DNA from: Planctomycetota bacterium
Lineage (GTDB): Bacteria; Planctomycetota; Planctomycetia; Pirellulales; Pirellulaceae
Direction of reading: 5' to 3'
DNA: 64,000 nucleotides
Assembly: GCA_016872725.1 (NCBI GenBank)
Contig: VGZC01000001.1
Location: 62,001-126,000 of the forward strand
How positions within the stretch are numbered: the first letter of the stretch is position 1; the number at the start of each line of letters is the position of its first letter. Positions 17,947 through 25,793 of the stretch are shown here, in pieces. The position numbers and the translations under genes are program-made. Under the pieces are notes generated by a model. The model had not been told where the DNA came from. It did not search any database and saw only the letters and a program-made list of their open reading frames with translations.

Positions 17947-20900
17947 TCACGGCAACGTCCGCGCGACGCGAAAACCGACGGTGGCGTCGCCTTGCTCCTC
18001 ACGCATCGCCGTCCGCGCCGCGGAATGGAACGACGCGGCAAGGTCCTTGAACGATCCTCCCCGCAACTCACGCTGCGCTCCGCGCCGCTCATCCGTTCCG
18101 TCCACCACGATACCCGTGTGCTCGGGAAGGGGAAGGTACCAATCCATGGTCCATTCGCACGCATTTCCCAGCATATCAAACATGCCGATCGGATTGGGCT
18201 TCAAGCCGCCGACCGGGCGCGGTTGTTGGCCCGAATTCTCCATGGTCCACGCGTGGCGCGCGTGGATCGGGTCGTTGTCGAGTCCGAGCGGTCGGAGCGT
18301 CGAGGTGCCCGCGCGGCAGGCGAATTCCCATTCCGCGGCGGTCGGCAGCCGATACCCCGGCCTGTCCAGGGCCTTCGGCGGAATCAGGAGCGGCGCGAAT
18401 GTCGCGTACAGATCGTCGATCGCATCGATCGTCGGAAAACACTGGTCCGTGTCGGGGATTCCGTCCCGATCGCCCAGCCAACGGCAATACGCGACCGCCT
18501 CGTACCACGTGATGTTGGTGACCGGCAACCGCGGGTCGTCGGCGAGGCCTCGATTGAGTCGTCGGTTCTTGAGTTCCGCGACATACTGTTCGAGTTTCCT
18601 CTTGGTGGTCGTATCGAACGCCGCCGCGAGCCGGTCCTCCAGATCTTGGAGCCGGGCCCTTTCATAGCGATCGTATTCGCCGATCGTCACCTCGCGCGTC
18701 GCGACGGCGAATCGCCGAGGTATCCGCCGCGAATGGGGCGGAACGGGTTCGGAGCCGGCGGGGCCCTCGGTTCCCGATCCCATCGGAAACGTCACGGGTC
18801 CGAGGACGACCCAGGTCGTCCCGAATCCGTCCGAAAACCACCGCCGTTTCGGATCCCGCGCCGCCGTCGGATCCGGAACACGGCCAAGGCGATCCTCCAT
18901 GCCCCATTGCCGAACGAGCCACCCAACCGACTCGTGGACGAAGGGGTCCTCGTGCCGCGCGTACAGATCGACGAGCGAAGGGAGCAATTCCTTCCGCTCG
19001 GAGGCGAACAGCCGGCGCTGGTCGTATTGGCCGAGCGCGAGCAGGATGCCGCCGAGCGTAGGCGCGTGCTCGGGTTCGACGAGCGAAGGGATGCGTTGTT
19101 TGAGGAGCTGGGGATCGACGCCGACGCGGCCGAGCCGTTCGATCATCAACGCGCGGGCCGTCGGAAAATCGAGCGATCCAAGGCGGTCGATCGCCGCGTC
19201 GGGCATGCCCAAGGCGAGCATTCCGATTTCCGCGTTCACGACGCGCGACAAGGCGTCGAAGTCCCCGATTTCCGGCTCGCGGCACGGCGGCCGCGCGGCC
19301 GCGCGGCTCGACGCGAGTCCGCCGAGCACGGCCTCTTGGGATCGGACGGCGTGCGGGAGCAGCGCGGCGAGCTGATCGGGACGCGCCCGCCGCATCCAAT
19401 CGACGATCCGCTCCGGATCGTCATCGAACATCGCGCCGAGCACGGCGGCGGCGGAACGCGCCGACGATGCGTCGGACGAATCGAATTCGCGTTCGATCGA
19501 GGGCCGCAACCAACCGCGCACCGGAGCGACCGCCTCGATCCACGATCGCGCCGCGCGCGGATCCTCGCCGATCAACGGACCTCCGACGTCCGCCGCGACC
19601 CGCCGCCATCCCGATTCGTCGGCGTCGAACGCCGCCAGGGCGCACGCGGCCCGGAACCGCCGCGCCTTGATCTCCGCCGGATCCCCGGCCACCTTCCAGA
19701 ACCGGTCGACAAGCGGACGCGCGTGGGGTTCCAGAATCATCCGGCTGACGAGGAACTCGTCCGCGGGCGCGTCGAGCAAGTCGTCGCCGACCCGACGCGC
19801 CCACTCCGACGATGCGTCCGGGCGGGAGGCGTCGCTGAGCGCGAGGAGCGCGAGATGCAGTCGCCGCCGGTGGCTGGGTTCGAGCCGCCCGCGCAGTTGG
19901 TCCTCCAGGACCGGACGGACCTCCGCCGCGTACGGGCTCAGACCTTCCAAGAGCAACGGAAGCGATTCGGGGTTCGCCGTGCGCAGCGTCGTCACGTGCG
20001 CCATCGCCCGAGCGCGCTGTTCGCGCACGACCCGCAGGGCGAGGAGCGATGAGGCCGTGATGCCGACAAGCAGCGATGTGAAGACGGCGAGCAGCAGTCC
20101 GGCGGCGGCCTTGTTCCGCTTCGCCCAGCGCCAGGTCCGCGCCGCGATCCCGATCGGCCGCGACAGGATCGGCTCGCCGCGCTGGTACCGATCGAGTTCC
20201 TCGGCGAGTTCGAGCGCGCTGCCGAATCGTTCGAGCGGGTTGCGGACGAGGCACCTCGCGCAGATCGTCTCGAGGTCCTTCGGAACCGACGCGTCCAGCT
20301 TGCGGATCGACGTCGGCTCGCGCTCGCAGATGCCGACAAGGATCTCGGTGATCGTTCCTTGGTACGGCAGGACTCCGATCAGCATCTCTTGGAGCATGAC
20401 GCCGAGACTCCAGACGTCGGATCCCGCCGTCGCCTCGTTGCTCCGCCCCGCCGCCTGTTCGGGACTCATGTACGCCGGAGTACCCATGATCGAACCTTCC
20501 ATGGTCCGGTGCGCCCCGTCCTCGTCGCGCCGCGCGCAGCCGAAGTCCGTAATGTGCGGCTCGCCCTTGTCGTCGACGAGCACATTGTCGGGCTTCATGT
20601 CGCGATGCACGATTCCCCGCGTGTGCGCGTAGTGGAGACCCCGCGCCAACTTCGCGCAGAACGCAACCGCTTCATCGCGGGACAACTTGCTCCGCGACCG
20701 AAGGACCGACTTGAGCGTCGAACCCTCGACAAACTGGTATGCGATAAAAAGGACGTTGTCGATCTGGCCGCATTCATAGACGGGAACGATATGGGGATGA
20801 CGGAGCTGGGCGGCGGCCCGAGCCTCCTGAAGGAATCGCGTCCGGTCCGAGTCACGGATCAGAACGCCCGCCTTCGCCACCTTGAGCGCGATCCACCGAT

Positions 20901-21237
20901 CCAATTGGGGATCGTGGGCCTGATAGACCGTTCCAAACGAACCCTCGCCCAGCACGCGCCGGATATGGAACCTCCCGACATGCCCGGCCGGTGGACTCGG
21001 AGCGAGCCGTTCGTCCGAGCGGGACGATCGTTCCGTCGCCGGGCGATCGGTGCTCAAGTCCATGGTGGCGGCCGTTCGACCCGACGGCCCGCCCGTCGCG
21101 TCCGGCCTCAGGACATGCTCGAATGGCATCGCGACCGTTTCATTCAAGCGCGACGCCGACCGATCGGAATCGGACCGCAACGCGAGGTCCGATTCATCGG
21201 GACGCGGCGGCGACGGTTTGGATCGGTCCAAGGGCAT
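17947..21237 (-). CDS. Membrane Ser/Thr protein kinase fused to a C-terminal SUMF1 (formylglycine-generating-type) domain
   Basis: A 1096-residue protein. The kinase domain (about 90-350) has the glycine loop GEGSFG (97-102), Lys119, the catalytic loop HRDMKPDN (Asp213), and the metal-binding loop DFG (231-233), followed by CA rather than the usual LA, so it should be active. A transmembrane helix lies at about 377-402. A long alpha-helical region without clear repeats spans about 410-830. The C-terminal 250 residues form an SUMF1-like domain: [56 protein letters not shown], and a closing [17 protein letters not shown] and VGFRVAR. In such fusions the SUMF1 domain usually acts as a binding or sensor domain. 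A promoter lies at 21321-21349. Confidence 0.92.
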   Translation of the reverse strand: MPLDRSKPSPPRPDESDLALRSDSDRSASRLNETVAMPFEHVLRPDATGGPSGRTAATMDLSTDRPATERSSRSDERLAPSPPAGHVGRFHIRRVLGEGSFGTVYQAHDPQLDRWIALKVAKAGVLIRDSDRTRFLQEARAAAQLRHPHIVPVYECGQIDNVLFIAYQFVEGSTLKSVLRSRSKLSRDEAVAFCAKLARGLHYAHTRGIVHRDMKPDNVLVDDKGEPHITDFGCARRDEDGAHRTMEGSIMGTPAYMSPEQAAGRSNEATAGSDVWSLGVMLQEMLIGVLPYQGTITEILVGICEREPTSIRKLDASVPKDLETICARCLVRNPLERFGSALELAEELDRYQRGEPILSRPIGIAARTWRWAKRNKAAAGLLLAVFTSLLVGITASSLLALRVVREQRARAMAHVTTLRTANPESLPLLLEGLSPYAAEVRPVLEDQLRGRLEPSHRRRLHLALLALSDASRPDASSEWARRVGDDLLDAPADEFLVSRMILEPHARPLVDRFWKVAGDPAEIKARRFRAACALAAFDADESGWRRVAADVGGPLIGEDPRAARSWIEAVAPVRGWLRPSIEREFDSSDASSARSAAAVLGAMFDDDPERIVDWMRRARPDQLAALLPHAVRSQEAVLGGLASSRAAARPPCREPEIGDFDALSRVVNAEIGMLALGMPDAAIDRLGSLDFPTARALMIERLGRVGVDPQLLKQRIPSLVEPEHAPTLGGILLALGQYDQRRLFASERKELLPSLVDLYARHEDPFVHESVGWLVRQWGMEDRLGRVPDPTAARDPKRRWFSDGFGTTWVVLGPVTFPMGSGTEGPAGSEPVPPHSRRIPRRFAVATREVTIGEYDRYERARLQDLEDRLAAAFDTTTKRKLEQYVAELKNRRLNRGLADDPRLPVTNITWYEAVAYCRWLGDRDGIPDTDQCFPTIDAIDDLYATFAPLLIPPKALDRPGYRLPTAAEWEFACRAGTSTLRPLGLDNDPIHARHAWTMENSGQQPRPVGGLKPNPIGMFDMLGNACEWTMDWYLPLPEHTGIVVDGTDERRGAQRELRGGSFKDLAASFHSAARTAMREEQGDATVGFRVARTLP

Positions 21238-21320
21238 GGCCGGCTCGATTTCGATGCGCGGCCGCCGGACGAACCTCGCGCATCCTTCGCCCGCATCCTC
21301 CGCGTCAAGCGGCCAGTTGC

Positions 21321-21349
21321 ATTATGAGGACGTCGGCCTGTTCGTTCAA
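21321..21349 (-). promoter_or_regulatory. Candidate promoter of the kinase-SUMF1 gene
   Basis: On the minus strand TTGAAC (21349-21344) and CATAAT (21326-21321) are separated by 17 bases. Transcription would start near 21314, about 77 bases before the start codon. Confidence 0.5.
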
Positions 21350-21427
21350 CGGCGGAGGGGCCCGAGCCGACGGGTCGGCGCCTTGTCATCCCGCGTCGGT
21401 TCCGGCAAGCTGAGGGCCTGCGCCGCG

Positions 21428-21526
21428 CCGTGGGGCAAGCTCCCGGCTTGCCCGGAAACTCCGTGGGGCAAGCTCCCGGCTTGCCCGGAAACTCCGTGGG
21501 GCAAGCTCCCGGCTTGCCGGAACCAC
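21428..21526. repeat. Three tandem 33-bp palindromic repeat units
   Basis: Units begin at 21428, 21461 and 21494. The first two are identical and the third diverges in its last nine bases. Each contains the palindrome GGCAAGCTCCCGGCTTGCC (7-bp arms, 5-base loop). The array ends 14 bases before the next start codon, and a degenerate partial unit appears just upstream (about 21402-21420). Confidence 0.85.
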
Positions 21527-21540
21527 CATGAGGCTCTGAA

Positions 21541-23199
21541 ATGCACACCATCCTCGCTCATCCGATCGCTCGAAACGTCTCGATCGCGATCCTCGTCGCA
21601 ATCCTCGCGCTCGGCGCGCCGTTCGGGTCGCCGGGGCGCGGCGCCGATTCCGAGTTGGCGGTTCGCCTCCGGTCGCGAACGGAAACGGCGCCCGGAAGCG
21701 GCCGGTTTCACGCGGTCCATTCGGACGAAGCGTGGAACGCGGCCGAGACGGCCATCATCGTGTGCGACATGTGGGATCTGCACCATTGCCTGAACGCGAC
21801 GCGGCGCGGTGAGGAACTCGCCGACCGCATGAACCAGGTGCTCGCCCGATTCCGCAATGCCGGAGCGGCCGTCATCCATGCGCCGAGCGGATGCGTCGCG
21901 TTCTACAAGGACCACCCCGCCCGCGCGCGGATGCTCGGCGTGCGTCCCGCCGAGTCATTCCCCGAGGAGATCGGACAATGGTGCCACAAGATCCCCGATG
22001 AGGAGCGAGGCGCCTATCCGATCGACCAATCGGACGGCGGCGAGGACGACGATCCGGCCGAACACCAGGCTTGGGCCGATCAACTCGCCGCGCTCGGCCG
22101 CGACCCCCGCGCGCCGTGGATCCGCCAAACCGAGCTGCTGGATATCGACGAGCACCGCGACTACATCAGCGACGACGGCAAGGAGATCTGGAGCTTGCTC
22201 GAACAACGGGCCATCCGGAACGTCGTTCTGGTCGGCGTCCATACGAACATGTGCGTGCTGGGCCGGCCGTTCGGGCTGCGCAACATGAGCCGTTACGGGA
22301 AGCGCGTGGTGTTGATGCGCGACATGACCGACACGATGTACAATCCGCGAAGCGCCCCGCGCGTCAGCCATTTCGCGGGCACCGATCTCATCATCGAACA
22401 TATCGAAAAGTGGGTCTGCCCCACGATCACCAGCGATCAGGTGCTCGGCGGCGCCCCGTTCCGGTTCTCGAACGACCGCCGCCCGCGCGTCGTCATCGCG
22501 TCGTCCGAGGACGAATACAAGACCGAGATCTGGCTGCCGCGGTTCGCGGCCGAGCACCTGGGACGCCAATTCCATGTCGCGTGCGTCTTCGGTGACGGAG
22601 AGGACGCGAACACCATGCCGGGACTCGTCGAAGCCCTTGCGGACGCCGACCTGTTGCTCGTCAGCGTCCGCCGCCGCGCGTTGCCGACGTCGTCGTTGGA
22701 ATCGGTCCGGCGGTTCGTGAAACGGGGCAAGGCGGTTGTCGGCATTCGCACGGCGAATCATGCGTTCTCGCCGCGCGGCCAGACGCCCCCCGACGGAAGG
22801 CTCGCCTGGGAATCCTGGGACCACGACGTGATCGGCGGCAACTACACGGGCCATCACGGGAACGGTCCGGTCGTCTCCGTCACCGTCCACGCGCCGGCGG
22901 CCGATCACCCCATCCTGCGAGGCATCGACGTCGCGACGCTATCGAGCCGGGGTTCGCTGTACCGAGTCAGCCCGCTCCGTCCCGGCACGACGGCCTTGCT
23001 GGTGGGAACGATCGAAGGCCAGCCCGCCGAACCGGTCGCGTGGACGCACGTCAACCCATGGGGAGGGCGCGTCTTTTACACGTCGCTCGGCCACGAATCC
23101 GATTTCGCGCAGCCGGCGTTCCGCGAACTCCTCGTTCACGCCATCCAATGGGCGTCCCAAACGGCCATCGAACCAGAGCCTGCCTCCGCGGCGTGGTGA
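21541..23199 (+). CDS. Secreted isochorismatase-fold / ThuA-like fusion protein
   Basis: A 552-residue protein with an N-terminal signal sequence. The first half is an isochorismatase (cysteine hydrolase) domain carrying the usual Asp-Lys-Cys triad: IIVCDMWDLHHC, AFYKDHPARA, and VGVHTNMCVLGR. The second half (from about residue 315) is a class I glutamine amidotransferase-like ThuA domain: RPRVVIASSEDEY, LLLVSVRRRALP, GNYTGHHGN and GRVFYTSLGHESDF. Both halves are common separately in planctomycetes; the substrate is unknown. The ATG follows GAGG by 7 bases. The upstream hairpin array could influence translation. It converges with small genes of the symporter operon. Confidence 0.85.
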   Translation: MHTILAHPIARNVSIAILVAILALGAPFGSPGRGADSELAVRLRSRTETAPGSGRFHAVHSDEAWNAAETAIIVCDMWDLHHCLNATRRGEELADRMNQVLARFRNAGAAVIHAPSGCVAFYKDHPARARMLGVRPAESFPEEIGQWCHKIPDEERGAYPIDQSDGGEDDDPAEHQAWADQLAALGRDPRAPWIRQTELLDIDEHRDYISDDGKEIWSLLEQRAIRNVVLVGVHTNMCVLGRPFGLRNMSRYGKRVVLMRDMTDTMYNPRSAPRVSHFAGTDLIIEHIEKWVCPTITSDQVLGGAPFRFSNDRRPRVVIASSEDEYKTEIWLPRFAAEHLGRQFHVACVFGDGEDANTMPGLVEALADADLLLVSVRRRALPTSSLESVRRFVKRGKAVVGIRTANHAFSPRGQTPPDGRLAWESWDHDVIGGNYTGHHGNGPVVSVTVHAPAADHPILRGIDVATLSSRGSLYRVSPLRPGTTALLVGTIEGQPAEPVAWTHVNPWGGRVFYTSLGHESDFAQPAFRELLVHAIQWASQTAIEPEPASAAW

Positions 23200-23221
23200 C
23201 GACGCGAGGTCGACCCGCCGC

Positions 23222-23404
23222 CTACGCCGTGCCCTTCCGCGCGAGCTTGTTGGCGAGATCCTTCGCCTCGCGACGGTACCCGTCGGCTTTCCGCAGCAGG
23301 CGTTCACGCGCCGGCTTGCTCTTGCGCGATCGAGCCAGGCTGACATAACGGTCGGCGAGCTGGTTCTTGCGTTCGGTCAGATTGGCGAGTTCCCTACGAC
23401 TCAT
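23222..23404 (-). CDS. Small charged protein (60 residues), unknown
   Basis: It begins MSRRELANLTERKNQ and is almost wholly helical and highly charged, rich in Lys, Arg and Glu. GGAG lies 11 bases before the ATG at 23404. It starts 33 bases after the small membrane protein of the symporter operon. No family is recognised. An upstream start at 23434 adds ten residues but has no better ribosome site. Confidence 0.5.
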   Translation of the reverse strand: MSRRELANLTERKNQLADRYVSLARSRKSKPARERLLRKADGYRREAKDLANKLARKGTA

Positions 23405-23437
23405 GATGAAAAGCGCTCCGCAATGCGTGTTCAAGGT

Positions 23438-23608
23438 TCACGAGGATCCGTGCGTCGATCCCGGCTCCGTTCGGTGCTGTCCCCGGACCCGACGCAACAT
23501 CGTTCGGATGTCGAGGAACCCGCCGATCGACACGACCACCGTCAAGCCCGTGAACAGGACCAGGGCTCCAAGGAGGACGGCCGTCCAGATCAGCATCCAG
23601 GCGTTCAT
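23438..23608 (-). CDS. Small single-pass membrane protein coupled to the sodium symporter
   Basis: A 56-residue protein starting MNAWMLIWTAVLLGALVLFT, with one long hydrophobic helix (about residues 5-34) and a basic C-terminal tail. Its ATG overlaps the stop of the sodium symporter gene by 4 bases (ATGA), the classical sign of translational coupling. A small membrane partner immediately after a sodium:solute symporter recalls other small symporter accessory subunits, but the family is not named here. Confidence 0.72.
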   Translation of the reverse strand: MNAWMLIWTAVLLGALVLFTGLTVVVSIGGFLDIRTMLRRVRGQHRTEPGSTHGSS

Positions 23609-25188
23609 GATAGCGACTCCCGATGGGACTCCGAAGAGGCCTGCGCCGTCCGGCCTGGGTCGCGACGATCCGAGTCGGGCCACGCAAGCGATCCGACGAT
23701 CATCAAGCCAAGGGCGATCGCCGTGGTTCCGAGGAGAATCTGGGGTTCGGTGAGCCACTCCAGGCCCGCGGCCTTGCGCACGTCGCCGAGTGCGAATACG
23801 GCGAGCAGCCCGGAGGCCAGCGCGAGGTACGCGCCGCACCGGCTCGCGCCGCGCCAATAGAGGCCGCCGGCGAGCAGGGCGATCGCGCCCGTGAAATAGA
23901 TGGCGCCCGTCACGGCGAGATAATCCCACAGATGTTGGCCGAGCGGATACCAGAGGCTCCAGACGAGCAGGAACGCGCCGATGAGCACCATGAAGAAGCG
24001 GGCAAGGCCGATCCGCGCTCGATCCGAGAGATGCTCGCCCACCATCGGATTGACCACGTCCTCGACGAGCACCGACGACCAGCACAGCAGATAACTGCTG
24101 TCGGTCGACATCTGCGCCGCGAGCATTCCGGCGAGCAAGAGGCCGATGAGGCCGGCGGGGAGCAACTGGCTGAGAAAGAGGGGCATGGCCTGCAAAGTCC
24201 GGTTGGCGTGTTCCGCGTCGTCGAACAACCGTCCGTCGGCGTCGAAAAACAGATTGTGCGCGCGGGGATCGTTCCAAAAATAGGCCAGCGCGCAAACGCC
24301 GAGAAACTGGGGGATGATCCACCGCGTCAGGAAACCGATCGACGACCAGATATAAAGGCGCCGCACGACCGTCACGTCCCGCGCCGAACAGGCGCGCATC
24401 AAGGCCGTCGGCCACACCGCCGTGCTGACGAGTCCGACGATCAGCGCGTTCTGAGCGATCTCGCCCCATCCGAACCCGAGCACCGGGTCGAATCCCCGGT
24501 CGCCATGCACCGTCTTCACGGCATCGACGAGCGTCGACCAACCGACGCGCGAAAGGGCGAAGCAGCACGTCGCCACCATGCCCACGGCGAGGACGACGAA
24601 CTGGATGTAGTCGGTCACCACGACCGAGAGCATTCCGCCGAGCACCGTGTAACTCATCACGAGCAGCAACAAGACCGTCATCACGACCTTCACCGTGACG
24701 GGATCGGTGAGCCCCGTGAGGCCCGTCAGGAAGATCGCTCCGGCGCGCAGGAACATGCCCATATTCAGGATGCCGGTGAGCGCGAGGATGATCCCGCCGA
24801 AGATCCGAACGCCCCGTCCAAATCGCCGCTCGTAGAACTCGGGAATCGTCATCACGCCCATGCGGCGCAGGGGAACCACGAACAGGCCGGTCAATCCAAC
24901 GACCAGGCACAGGATGCCTCCGAGCGAGCCGATGTAGAACGCGGCGAATCCACCCGTAAAACCCTTTTGCGCCGCGTAGACGACGGTCACCAGGCCGATC
25001 TCGGATCCGAGCATGGTCGCGATGCTGAGGAACGAATTGAGCGACCGGCCGGCGACCACGTAGTCGCCCATCGTCGCCACGAACCTGCGGACGTACAGGC
25101 CCGCCGCCACGCACACGGCGAGGTACACGCCCACGATCACCCAGTCGATGGCCGTGAAGTTCGTTCCGAGCGAAATCGGGTCGTCCAC
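23605..25188 (-). CDS. Sodium:solute symporter (SSS family)
   Basis: A 527-residue symporter with about 13 hydrophobic segments. It begins before TAIDWVIVGVYLAVCVAAGL and contains GDYVVAGRSLNSFLSIATML and LLAGMLAAQMSTDSSYLLCW, the two best-conserved SSS blocks. The length is normal for the family and there is no insertion, unlike the PanF-like paralogue at 1218-3572. The GTG at 25188 is preferred (GGAG 11 bases upstream) over a TTG at 25209, because that TTG falls in the T-tract of a terminator. A candidate promoter (TAGACC-16-TATCTT, 25274-25247) overlaps the end of ybeY. Substrate unknown. Confidence 0.88.
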   Translation of the reverse strand: MDDPISLGTNFTAIDWVIVGVYLAVCVAAGLYVRRFVATMGDYVVAGRSLNSFLSIATMLGSEIGLVTVVYAAQKGFTGGFAAFYIGSLGGILCLVVGLTGLFVVPLRRMGVMTIPEFYERRFGRGVRIFGGIILALTGILNMGMFLRAGAIFLTGLTGLTDPVTVKVVMTVLLLLVMSYTVLGGMLSVVVTDYIQFVVLAVGMVATCCFALSRVGWSTLVDAVKTVHGDRGFDPVLGFGWGEIAQNALIVGLVSTAVWPTALMRACSARDVTVVRRLYIWSSIGFLTRWIIPQFLGVCALAYFWNDPRAHNLFFDADGRLFDDAEHANRTLQAMPLFLSQLLPAGLIGLLLAGMLAAQMSTDSSYLLCWSSVLVEDVVNPMVGEHLSDRARIGLARFFMVLIGAFLLVWSLWYPLGQHLWDYLAVTGAIYFTGAIALLAGGLYWRGASRCGAYLALASGLLAVFALGDVRKAAGLEWLTEPQILLGTTAIALGLMIVGSLAWPDSDRRDPGRTAQASSESHRESLS

Positions 25189-25206
25189 GGAATACGGGCT
25201 CCAGTT

Positions 25207-25232
25207 CAAAAAACTCGCCTCGGAGAGGCGAG
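25207..25232 (-). terminator. Intrinsic terminator after ybeY, directly before the symporter start
   Basis: On the minus strand CTCGCCTC and GAGGCGAG form a perfect 8-bp stem around a 3-base loop, followed by six T. It lies 40 bases after the ybeY stop and 19 bases before the GTG start of the symporter. The promoter candidate at 25247-25274 is upstream of it, so the symporter would depend on read-through. Confidence 0.85.
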
Positions 25233-25271
25233 CGACTGTCTCAGAAAAGATAGCAGATTGGGCGACTCGGT

Positions 25272-25790
25272 CTACGGATCGTCGATCGCGACGCGGCGCC
25301 ATGTCGCCTCGTGGACCTCGCCAAGGCGGGCGTCGATCCGACCCAGGTATTCGGTCTCGGCGCGGCGCATCGCGAGCCGTCCCGAATCGGTGGCGTCGTC
25401 GTGACCGATCAGATGCAGCGTTCCATGCGCGATGTACAGCAGCAATTCGTCGGCCGCGTCCCATCCGCAGGCCGCCGCCCCGCGGCGCGCCGTGTCGCGG
25501 CAGACGATGAGTTCCCCCTCCAAACGCGCGCCGGCGTTAGCCGCCCGACCGCCGGCCTCCGAGTCCAGCCGGAAGCTGAGCACATCGGTCGAGTAATCGT
25601 GGCCGAGATACTCGGCGTTGAGCGCCCGCATCCGCGCGTCGTCCACGATCGCGATGCTGATCTCGGCGTCGCGATAACCCGCGTCGGTCACGATGCGTTC
25701 CACGAGCCGTCGAATGCGGTCGGGGCGATAGGCGTCCCCCGCCTCGGACGGGCCTTCGGGCCGGTCGTCCAGGATGTCGATCTCGATCAT
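25272..25790 (-). CDS. ybeY: YbeY-type endoribonuclease / rRNA maturation factor
   Basis: A 172-residue UPF0054/YbeY protein. The zinc-site motif reads HGTLHLIGHDD, so the first two His are in place while the position of the usual third His (GYDH in most homologues) is Asp, with a His two residues earlier. The preceding block ALNAEYLGHDYSTDVLSF is diagnostic. YbeY processes the 16S rRNA 3' end and takes part in ribosome quality control. It follows the 7TM-HD gene by 3 bases, and phoH lies just ahead of that, the usual phoH-(7TM-HD)-ybeY order. Confidence 0.92.
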   Translation of the reverse strand: MIEIDILDDRPEGPSEAGDAYRPDRIRRLVERIVTDAGYRDAEISIAIVDDARMRALNAEYLGHDYSTDVLSFRLDSEAGGRAANAGARLEGELIVCRDTARRGAAACGWDAADELLLYIAHGTLHLIGHDDATDSGRLAMRRAETEYLGRIDARLGEVHEATWRRVAIDDP

Positions 25791-25793
25791 CGC

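Larger units (their letters stand above)
21238..21540. other. Divergent intergenic region with promoter and tandem repeat
   Basis: About 300 bases between the kinase gene and the isochorismatase-ThuA gene. They hold the kinase promoter (21321-21349), three 33-bp palindromic tandem units (21428-21526) and the Shine-Dalgarno GAGG 7 bases before the ATG at 21541. Confidence 0.6.

Noticed and set aside
17992-20052. A 686-residue open frame antisense to the kinase-SUMF1 gene
   Set aside because: It mirrors the coding frame of a clearly real kinase and has no recognisable domain, signal or ribosome site.
21428-21526. Tandem units as a CRISPR array
   Set aside because: The units are contiguous with no unique spacers, and no cas gene is near.
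25207-25211. TTG at 25209 as the start of the second sodium symporter
   Set aside because: It lies in the T-tract of a perfect terminator; the GTG at 25188 has a usable Shine-Dalgarno site and precedes the first membrane helix.
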